Of a stretch of 15,101 nucleotides of DNA, positions 1 to 5,577 are shown piece by piece (position 1 is the stretch's first letter; every line of letters starts with the position of its first letter). The DNA comes from Deltaproteobacteria bacterium (GTDB taxonomy: Bacteria > Desulfobacterota > Deferrimicrobia > Deferrimicrobiales > Deferrimicrobiaceae): assembly GCA_003105225.1 (NCBI GenBank), contig PQAK01000183.1:1-15101 (forward strand). Reading direction: 5' to 3'. The translations under genes were made by a program, and so were the position numbers. The notes beneath the pieces are model-generated. The model did no database searches, was not told the DNA's origin, and was given only the letters and a program-made list of their open reading frames with translations.

Positions 1-165
1 CTGTTCGTCGACCATTCCCAGGTGGTCCAGCTCGAGTGCCTGCGTTCCGGGATCTGGGGAACGAAGAGCACGTGGGGGCGCGTGGTGACGTACAAGGAAA
101 AGGGGCGACGGGCCGCACCCGCCCGGCCGAAGCTGGTCGAGGCGGCCGCGAAGGGCAGGAGGTGA
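1..165 (+). CDS. Phosphosulfolactate synthase (ComA)-like protein, C-terminal fragment
   Basis: Frame 1 is open from the window edge to TGA at 163-165, giving the last 54 residues of a protein that begins outside. The segment starting LFVDHSQVVQLECLRSG and continuing IWGTKSTWGRVV resembles, from memory, the C-terminus of the ComA/phosphosulfolactate synthase family, including its plant HSA32-like branch. Enzymes of this family add sulfite to phosphoenolpyruvate, the first step of one coenzyme M route, but bacterial relatives often have unproven roles. The tail after the motif is basic and alanine-rich. The stop lies 3 bases before the ATG of the PrpD-family gene, and that gene's Shine-Dalgarno sequence AGGAGG sits inside this reading frame, so the two genes are probably co-transcribed and translationally coupled. 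The family call rests on a short tail only. Confidence 0.6.
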   Translation: MFVDHSQVVQLECLRSGIWGTKSTWGRVVTYKEKGRRAAPARPKLVEAAAKGRR

Positions 166-168
166 GAG

Positions 169-1566
169 ATGGCTCGTACCGCATCGAGCGCGGCGTGGAG
201 CGAGGAGCGGTCCCTTAGCCGGTCCGAGCAGCTGGCCGCGTTTGTCGAGAATGCCGCCTGGGAGCACATTTCCCCGGCGGCGCGGGAAGCGCTGAAGATC
301 CGGGTGCTCGATTCCCTGGGCTGCGCCTTCGGCGCGCTGCAGGGGCCGCCCGTGCAGATCCTCCGCCAGAACATCGAGGAGTTCGGCGGCGCTCCCCTGT
401 GCACCATGATCGGGGGAGGGGCCACCGCCCCCGATCGCGCCGCGTTCCACAACGGCGCGCTGGTCCGCTACCTGGATTTCAACGACAGTTATCTCGCCAG
501 GGGCGAGACCTGCCACCCGAGCGACAATCTCGGCGCGATCCTTGCGGCCTCCGAGTACTCCCTGGCGTCGGGGCGGCAGTTCCTGACCTCCCTGGCGGTC
601 GCCTACCAGGTGCAATGCCGGTTGAGCGACGAAGCCCCGGTGCGGGGGCGGGGATTCGACCACACCACGCAGGGAGCGTTTGCCGCAGCGGCCGGCGTGG
701 CGAAGGCGCTCGAGCTGTCCGCTCCGCAGATCGCGAACGCCATCGGGATCTCCGGCACCGCCAACAACGCCCTGCGCGTCGCGCGCACGGGAGAGCTGTC
801 CCATTGGAAGGGCCTCGCCTACCCGAACACGGCGTTCGACGCGCTGCGGGCGGCGTTCCTCGCGATGCGGGGCATCACGGGCCCGCGGGAGGTGTTCGAG
901 GGGAACAAGGGGTGGTGCCAGACGGTTTCGGGGGACTTCCAGATCGACTGGCGGAAGGAGAACCTGGAGCGGGTGACGCGCACGATCCTCAAGAAGTTCA
1001 ACGCCGAGATCCATTCCCAGTCGGCGATCGAGGGACTGATCGATCTGATGCGGGACGGCGGATTTTCGGGCAGGGAGGTCGACCGGATCCGGATCGACAT
1101 CTTCGACGTGGCCCACCTGATCATCGGCGGGGGCGCTGAGGGCGACAAGACCATCGTCCGGACCAAGGAGGAAGCCGATCACAGCCTGCAGTACATGGTC
1201 GCCGCCGCCGCGCTCGACGGGCAGGTGATGCCCGAGCAGTACGAGCCGGAGCGGATCGCGCAGGACGACATCCAGTCGTTGCTGCGCCGCGTCACCGTCG
1301 TGCCGGATCCGGGCTTCACCCGCAGGTTCCCGGACGAGCACGCCTGCCGGATCACCGTGACGTTGAAGGACGGCCGCACGTTCGATAAGGATAAATCGGA
1401 CTACGAGGGATTCCACACGCGCCCGATGTCCTGGGCGAAGGTGGAGGAGAAGTTCCACCGCCTGGCGGAAAACGCCGTAGACGTGTTCCGCCGGGAGGAG
1501 ATCGTGAAGGCCGTCCGGGAGCTGGACGGCATCTCCGTCAAGGACCTCATGCCGCTGTTGGCGTAA
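169..1566 (+). CDS. MmgE/PrpD family protein (2-methylcitrate dehydratase-like)
   Basis: A 465-residue protein, close to the usual length of the MmgE/PrpD family, which includes 2-methylcitrate dehydratase (PrpD), cis-aconitate decarboxylase and many uncharacterised lyases. The all-helical N-terminal domain shows the family pattern AFHNGALVRYLDFND at about residues 92-106, followed by CHPSDNLGAIL at about 115-125. Further on come GELSHWKGLAYPNTAFDAL and GPREVFEG, typical of the active-site domain. The ATG at 169 is preceded by AGGAGG at 157-162 with ideal spacing. No other methylcitrate-cycle gene (citrate synthase-like PrpC, lyase PrpB) is visible nearby, and the upstream neighbour is ComA-like. 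The exact substrate therefore cannot be assigned, and a plain family name is safer than prpD. No obvious terminator hairpin follows. Confidence 0.88.
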   Translation: MARTASSAAWSEERSLSRSEQLAAFVENAAWEHISPAAREALKIRVLDSLGCAFGALQGPPVQILRQNIEEFGGAPLCTMIGGGATAPDRAAFHNGALVRYLDFNDSYLARGETCHPSDNLGAILAASEYSLASGRQFLTSLAVAYQVQCRLSDEAPVRGRGFDHTTQGAFAAAAGVAKALELSAPQIANAIGISGTANNALRVARTGELSHWKGLAYPNTAFDALRAAFLAMRGITGPREVFEGNKGWCQTVSGDFQIDWRKENLERVTRTILKKFNAEIHSQSAIEGLIDLMRDGGFSGREVDRIRIDIFDVAHLIIGGGAEGDKTIVRTKEEADHSLQYMVAAAALDGQVMPEQYEPERIAQDDIQSLLRRVTVVPDPGFTRRFPDEHACRITVTLKDGRTFDKDKSDYEGFHTRPMSWAKVEEKFHRLAENAVDVFRREEIVKAVRELDGISVKDLMPLLA

Positions 1567-1759
1567 CGATCGGCTGAGCGAAGGTCTCGAACCGAACGAT
1601 TTCCATTTCATGCGGCAGGCGAAATGCCCGGATGCGGGCGTTGATTGTCTCGGTTACGGCGAGGTCATGGTGAAGATTCGCGTCGTCCCGCGAATAAAGC
1701 GTAGGGTACCGGATCCGGAAACCGGTACGGCGAACCGTAATCCGTTTCGAATCTTGGAG

Positions 1760-2131
1760 CTACGGCGCCCTGTCGGTGAAAAGCGCCTTGGAAATGTGGA
1801 ACCGGTTCGTCGCGAACCAACGATAAAAGAAACGGGAAAATATCCCGGCGCCGGGCAGGCGGAAAAGGGCAGCGGCCCAACGATAGCCGCGCAGTCGCAG
1901 CAGAATTTCGGGAACCGCCCGTTCTCCAATGAGCATGGATCCATCGGGAAGACCCAGGTGCATCGCCTGGAGGCAGGCTTCCTTTTCGATTGCGGGGAAA
2001 CGGGACGGCAGCGATTCCGAGCGGCAGGAGAGGTACTCGAACGCCTCCGGAAGGGAGCGGGCCTTCACCCAATCGGCCGCCTTCGCGCAGACCGGGCACT
2101 CCCCGTCGTAGATCAGGACCGCCGGGCGCAT
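1760..2131 (-). CDS. DCC family (DUF393) thiol-disulfide oxidoreductase-like protein
   Basis: A 123-residue protein that begins MRPAVLIYDGECPVCAKA, with the DGxCxxC signature at residues 9-15 (Cys12 and Cys15) that defines the DCC/DUF393 family. The C-terminal part, including LPGAGIFSRFFYRWFATNR, matches the family's usual end with an aromatic and arginine-rich motif. These proteins have a thioredoxin-like fold and are presumed thiol-disulfide oxidoreductases, but physiological substrates are mostly unknown. The ATG start is supported by AGGGAGG a few bases upstream on the minus strand. It converges on the PrpD-family gene across a 193-base gap. The same reading frame continues without a stop for 70 more codons beyond its TAG, reaching into the PrpD-family gene; this may be chance. 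Confidence 0.82.
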   Translation of the reverse strand: MRPAVLIYDGECPVCAKAADWVKARSLPEAFEYLSCRSESLPSRFPAIEKEACLQAMHLGLPDGSMLIGERAVPEILLRLRGYRWAAALFRLPGAGIFSRFFYRWFATNRFHISKALFTDRAP

Positions 2132-2267
2132 GATCCCTCCCTAGCGCACCGTCTCACAAATACCTTGGCATTCGAGCGCCGCTGCTGGGGGCCCGTCCCC
2201 GGAAGGGTTTCGTCGCGAGACAAGCGAGACCCGAGGCGAGGCGGGCAAGCGCAGGAGCGAGCGCGGA

Positions 2268-2286
2268 GGCGTACTTTCAGTACGCC
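2268..2286. repeat. Hairpin 1 of the repeat element
   Basis: GGCGTAC at 2268-2274 and GTACGCC at 2280-2286 form perfect 7-base arms around a 5-base loop. The same arms and the same loop length recur at 2427-2445. Confidence 0.7.
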
Positions 2287-2426
2287 GCACAAGCGAGCGA
2301 CGAGCACGCCCGACGCAGCCCGGGGATCGCTTGTCGCAGCAGAAAAGGCAGCCGCCCGACTCGCGACCGGCGCCTGCGGCTCGGTCTGCGCCGCCAGCCC
2401 TTTGTCGGACTCCCTGCGCCCGGCTC

Positions 2427-2445
2427 GGCGTACCGTAAGTACGCC
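2427..2445. repeat. Hairpin 2 of the repeat element
   Basis: GGCGTAC at 2427-2433 and GTACGCC at 2439-2445 form perfect 7-base arms with a 5-base loop (CGTAA). The arms are identical to hairpin 1 while the loop differs, which suggests that the stem rather than the loop is conserved. Confidence 0.7.
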
Positions 2446-2554
2446 TGCGCCGTGCTCGGTCGTCCTCCGCGGTCTGACGGCGCATCCGCTTCGCCTCGGC
2501 TGCCGACCCTTCCGGGGACGGGCCCCTGGCTCCAGCTTCGTTGCGCTCCTTCAC

Positions 2555-2570
2555 CATACTTAAAAGTATG
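2555..2570. repeat. Hairpin 3 of the repeat element (AT-rich variant)
   Basis: CATACT at 2555-2560 and AGTATG at 2565-2570 form 6-base arms around TAAA, and CC follows as in the other two hairpins. It looks like a diverged version of the GGCGTAC hairpins, lying outside the 21-base inverted repeat. Confidence 0.5.
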
Positions 2571-2690
2571 CCTCAGTCGCGCGCCTTGCTGGCACGGCGC
2601 ATCGGCGCTCTCGGTGCGTCAAGCCATTTATGAGACGGTACACTAGCCGATTCCCTCCAGGGAGACGCACGTCCTCCCCCTTGGATGACG

Positions 2691-2712
2691 GCCCCTGCGG
2701 GGAGGCTTTTTC
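2691..2712 (+). terminator. Possible weak terminator upstream of the cupredoxin gene
   Basis: CCCC-TGC-GGGG followed by AGGC and a run of five T residues resembles a short intrinsic terminator. The stem is only four G-C pairs, so the call is tentative. It would separate the cupredoxin gene from any transcript crossing the repeat element. Confidence 0.3.
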
Positions 2713-2771
2713 CCGAGGTCGCATCTTGCGGAATATCGCCGCATCGTAAAGAGAAACGTTGGGGGAGGGAC

Positions 2772-3224
2772 ATGAGGTCGATTCCGGTTGCAGCGCTGGC
2801 ATTCCTGGTCATGGCGGCAACGGGTGTTCCCGCGGATGCGGAACCTCCGCAGGAGTACGGCAAGGCATTGGCCGCGGCCGACTGGTCCAAGATGGAAACG
2901 GTGATCGTTACGCTCTCCGAGTATGCTTTCACCCCCTCGACACTCGCGTTCAAGGAGGGCGTTCCGGCGAAGCTGGTCATCCGGAACGCGGGAAAAGCGA
3001 ACCATTACTTTGTTTCCGGCCAGTTTTTCGGGGCCATTGCCACCCGGAAGGTCCAGTCCTCCGACGGTGAAATCAAGGCTCCCTTTTTCGATGCCGTCGA
3101 AGTGTACCCGGGGAAAACGGTGGAGTGGTTCCTGATCCCGATGAAGAAGGGGACGTTCGGCCTCCTCTGCACCGTCCAGGGGCATGCGGAGCACGGGATG
3201 AAGGGGACGATCGAAGTCCGATGA
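2772..3224 (+). CDS. Secreted cupredoxin-domain (type 1 copper) protein
   Basis: A 150-residue protein with an N-terminal signal peptide (MRSIPVAALAFLVMAATG, probable cleavage near ADA at 21-23), so it should act in the periplasm. The mature part is a single cupredoxin domain. The four ligands of a type 1 blue-copper site are visible: His78 (in KANHYF), Cys133, His138 and Met143 (LLCTVQGHAEHGMKG), with plastocyanin/azurin-like order and spacing. It is therefore likely a small electron carrier or copper-binding protein; the redox partner is unknown. The ATG at 2772 is preceded by GGGGGAGGG and starts directly at the signal peptide, which favours it over the longer frame open from 2685. It is a single-gene unit, divergent from the DCC gene across the repeat element and convergent with hypE. 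Confidence 0.85.
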   Translation: MRSIPVAALAFLVMAATGVPADAEPPQEYGKALAAADWSKMETVIVTLSEYAFTPSTLAFKEGVPAKLVIRNAGKANHYFVSGQFFGAIATRKVQSSDGEIKAPFFDAVEVYPGKTVEWFLIPMKKGTFGLLCTVQGHAEHGMKGTIEVR

Positions 3225-3255
3225 CCCCGGAGGATCCATCTCCGGGGGAGATTTT
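3225..3255. terminator. Shared terminator hairpin between the cupredoxin gene and hypE
   Basis: CCCCGGAG (3225-3232) and CTCCGGGG (3240-3247) form a perfect 8-base stem with a 7-base loop. The hairpin starts at the base after the cupredoxin stop codon and lies just beyond the hypE stop. GAGATTTTC follows on the plus strand. The position between two convergent genes suggests a bidirectional terminator, although the T-tract is short. Confidence 0.7.
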
Positions 3256-4266
3256 CTAGCAGATGCGCGGCAGCTGGTCGCCCACGGGGTAGTCCACCGC
3301 GCGCATCCCGCCCACGGAGGTCCTCATGAGGACGCCGGGGGGCCCTTCCGTCACCTCGCCGATCACCGCCGCGTTTTTTCCGTACCCGGACTTCCGGAGG
3401 GAGGCGACGATCCCGTCCGCCGCCTGTCCGTCGACAAGGAGGAGCGCCTTCCCCTCGTTGGCCAGGTACAGCGGGTCGAAGCCCAGGATCTCGCAGATGC
3501 CCCGCACGTTTTCGGCAACGGGCAGCCGCCGCTCGTCGAGGACGATCCGGACCCCCGAGGATTCGGCCATCTCGTTCAGGGAGACGCCCACCCCGCCGCG
3601 GGTGGGGTCCCGCATGAACCGCACCTTCCCGCCGTACTCGTCGAGCGCGCCGAGCAGCATGGAGGAAAGGGGGGCCACGTCCGAGAGGACCGCCGCGGAA
3701 AGCTCCAGCCGGTTCCGGGCGATCAGCACCGCCGCCTGGTGGTCCCCCATCGTGCCGCTCAGGATCACGCGGTCCCCGGGACGGACGTTCTCCGGGGCGG
3801 GGCGCCAGCCGTCCCGCAAGGTCCCCACGCCGGAAGTGGTGATGAAGATCCCGTCGGCGTTGCCCTTCTCCACGACCTTGGTGTCCCCGCAGGCGACCAG
3901 AACGCTCCCTTCGGCCGCCGCGGCCTTCATGGAATCGAGGATCGTCTCCAGCGTCGAAAGCGGGAAGCCCTCTTCGAGGATCAGCGAGCAGGAGATCGCG
4001 ACGGGCCGTGCGCCGCAGACCGAGAGGTCGTTCAGCGTGCCGCAGACCGCGAGCCTTCCGATGTCTCCTCCGGGAAAGATCGGCGGGGTGATCACGTACC
4101 CGTCGGTGGTGAAGGCGATTTCGCCGTCAAGGCAGCCCAGAAGCCCCGAGTCGAACAACGGCGACAGGACCGGGTTCTCGAACCGCTTCGCGATGACCCT
4201 ACGGATCAGGTCGCGGGTCCTCTTCCCGCCTTCCCCGTGGGAGAGGAGGATCTTGTCGCCCCCCAT
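3256..4266 (-). CDS. hypE: Hydrogenase maturation protein HypE (carbamoyl dehydratase)
   Basis: HypE converts the carbamoyl group that HypF places on its C-terminal cysteine into a thiocyanate, using ATP, and passes the cyanide to the HypC-HypD iron centre. The 336-residue product is of normal length. It starts MGGDKILLSHGEGGKRT (family SHGxGG motif), has the ATP-binding DPTRGGVG motif at about residues 220-227 as in the PurM/AIR synthase-like superfamily, and ends in PRIC with the essential terminal cysteine. The ATG lies immediately after the hypD stop codon with no gap and a GGTGGAG ribosome site inside hypD, so translation should be coupled. It is the last gene of the protease-hypFCDE operon and is followed by the shared terminator hairpin. 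Confidence 0.97.
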   Translation of the reverse strand: MGGDKILLSHGEGGKRTRDLIRRVIAKRFENPVLSPLFDSGLLGCLDGEIAFTTDGYVITPPIFPGGDIGRLAVCGTLNDLSVCGARPVAISCSLILEEGFPLSTLETILDSMKAAAAEGSVLVACGDTKVVEKGNADGIFITTSGVGTLRDGWRPAPENVRPGDRVILSGTMGDHQAAVLIARNRLELSAAVLSDVAPLSSMLLGALDEYGGKVRFMRDPTRGGVGVSLNEMAESSGVRIVLDERRLPVAENVRGICEILGFDPLYLANEGKALLLVDGQAADGIVASLRKSGYGKNAAVIGEVTEGPPGVLMRTSVGGMRAVDYPVGDQLPRIC

Positions 4267-5364
4267 CTACTCCACCCCGTATTTGAAATAGGCGGCGCAG
4301 GTCCCCTCGCTCGACACCATGCAGGGGCCGTACGGCGCTTCCGGCGTGCACGCCTTCCCGAACAGCGGGCATTGCGGGGGGGCGATCGTTCCCTTCAGCA
4401 CGTCGCCGCACCGGCAGGCCGTCTTCTCCGCGGCAAACGGGATCTCGATGCCGAACTTCTTCTCGGCGTCGAAGGCGGAAAACGCATCCGCGATCCGAAG
4501 ACCCGTCCCGGAGAGGACTCCGATCCCCCTCCATGCGATGTCCGCCGGACGGAAGACCCGGGCGATGACCTCGAGGGCCCTCCGGTTTCCCGCGGGCGTC
4601 GCCGCGCGGGCGTACTCGTTCTCGACGGTCGCCGCTCCCCGGATCTTCTGCCGCAGCAGCAGGTAGATCCCGTAGAGGATGTCCAGCGGCTCGAAGCCGG
4701 CCACCACGCAGGGGAGCCCGAATTTTTCCGCAATGGGAAGGTAGGCGTCCGACCCGATGATCACGCTTACGTGCGCGGGGCAGAGGAACCCCTCGATCTT
4801 CACCTCCGGGTCGGAGGCCAGGGCCTCCATCGCCAGGGGGATCGTCCGGACCGAGGAGAGGACGGAGAAGTTGGGGATGCCCCGTTCCGCCGCCGAAAGG
4901 ATCGCCCCGGCGATCGAGGGCGCCGTCGTCTCGAACCCCACGCCCAGGAAAACCACCTCCCGGTCCGGGTGCGCCGCCGCGATCTCCACCGCGTCCAGGG
5001 GGGAGTAGAGCACCCGCGCGTCGATCCCCCTCCCCCGTTCCTTTTCCAGGGAAGACTCCCTGCCCGGTACGCGCAGCATGTCGCCGAAGGTGGCGAGGAT
5101 CGTGCCCGGCCGTTTTCCCAGCCCGATGGCGGCGTCGATGTAGCCGTCGGGCGTGACGCAGACGGGGCAGCCCGGCCCGGAGATCATCGTGACGACGCCC
5201 GCGAGCAGCGGCCGGATCCCCGCCCGCGCGATGCTGACCGTGTGGGTCCCGCAGACTTCCATCAGCCGCATGGGGGGGCGGTCCCCCCAGGCCTCCCGGA
5301 TCGTTCCGACGACGCCGCGGGCCAGCGCGGGATCGCGGAACTCGTCAATGAATTTCAGCTGCAT
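4267..5364 (-). CDS. hypD: Hydrogenase maturation protein HypD
   Basis: HypD is the iron-sulfur scaffold on which, together with HypC, the Fe(CN)2CO group of [NiFe]-hydrogenase is assembled. The 365-residue product shows the conserved CGTHT motif (Cys38) and GPGCPVC (Cys66, Cys69). Its C-terminal region is cysteine-rich (CRCGDVLKG, then CPLFGKAC, CTPEAPYGPC and EGTCAAYFKYG), holding the [4Fe-4S] ligands and redox cysteines. The ATG overlaps the 3' end of hypC by 20 bases and directly abuts hypE downstream. An AAGGAA-like ribosome site lies within the hypC end. All key residues are intact, so the protein should be functional. Confidence 0.97.
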   Translation of the reverse strand: MQLKFIDEFRDPALARGVVGTIREAWGDRPPMRLMEVCGTHTVSIARAGIRPLLAGVVTMISGPGCPVCVTPDGYIDAAIGLGKRPGTILATFGDMLRVPGRESSLEKERGRGIDARVLYSPLDAVEIAAAHPDREVVFLGVGFETTAPSIAGAILSAAERGIPNFSVLSSVRTIPLAMEALASDPEVKIEGFLCPAHVSVIIGSDAYLPIAEKFGLPCVVAGFEPLDILYGIYLLLRQKIRGAATVENEYARAATPAGNRRALEVIARVFRPADIAWRGIGVLSGTGLRIADAFSAFDAEKKFGIEIPFAAEKTACRCGDVLKGTIAPPQCPLFGKACTPEAPYGPCMVSSEGTCAAYFKYGVE

Positions 5365-5572
5365 CCGAGAGTTCCTTGAACAGCTCGAGGGTTTTTTCCG
5401 CTTCCTCGGGAGAGAGTTTCTCGATGGCGAACCCGGCGTGGAGGATCACCCAGTCCCCGGCAGCGACACGGTCCAGCAGCATGACGGAGATTTCCCGCCG
5501 CGCCCCTCCCACTTCCACGGTTGCGGACGCTTCCTTTACCTCGATCACCCTGGCGGGCACTCCCAGGCACAT
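5345..5572 (-). CDS. hypC: Hydrogenase assembly chaperone HypC/HybG
   Basis: A 75-residue chaperone beginning MCLGVPARVIEV. After removal of Met, the essential Cys2 binds the iron centre and then the large-subunit precursor. Length and the small beta-barrel pattern (ATVEVGG, GDWVILHAGFAI, EEAEKTLELF) fit the HypC/HupF/HybG family. It starts 5 bases after the hypF stop, with a GGGAGG ribosome site inside the end of hypF, and overlaps hypD by 20 bases. Specificity for a particular hydrogenase cannot be told from the sequence. Confidence 0.97.
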   Translation of the reverse strand: MCLGVPARVIEVKEASATVEVGGARREISVMLLDRVAAGDWVILHAGFAIEKLSPEEAEKTLELFKELSDAAEIH

Positions 5573-5577
5573 CGCCC

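Larger units (their letters stand above)
2148..2639. repeat. Non-coding palindromic repeat element with nested inverted repeats
   Basis: This fills most of the 640-base gap between the divergent DCC and cupredoxin genes. Its outer ends are an imperfect 14-base inverted repeat: ACCGTCTCACAAAT at 2148-2161 against ATTTATGAGACGGT at 2626-2639, with one mismatch. Inside lies a perfect 21-base inverted repeat (2188-2208 and 2506-2526). Between and beyond these are three short hairpins built on GTAC or GTATG-type arms. All six frames give only arginine-, glycine- and alanine-rich translations with no recognisable domain, so I treat it as non-coding. It could be a MITE-like element, a REP-type composite or a structured intergenic RNA region. 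No transposase lies within the window and no target-site duplication was evident. Confidence 0.6.

Noticed and set aside
2141..2557. Minus-strand reading frame of 138 codons inside the repeat element
   Set aside because: Its Arg/Ala/Gly-rich translation follows the inverted repeats and shows no protein family pattern; probably spurious.
1610..2563. Long plus-strand reading frame of 317 codons
   Set aside because: It runs antisense to the DCC gene and through the palindromic repeat; the translation is low-complexity and Arg/Pro-rich with no domain.
3739..5379. Long plus-strand frame opposite hypD and hypE
   Set aside because: An antisense shadow of two fully recognised genes, with Arg/Asp/Pro-rich translation.
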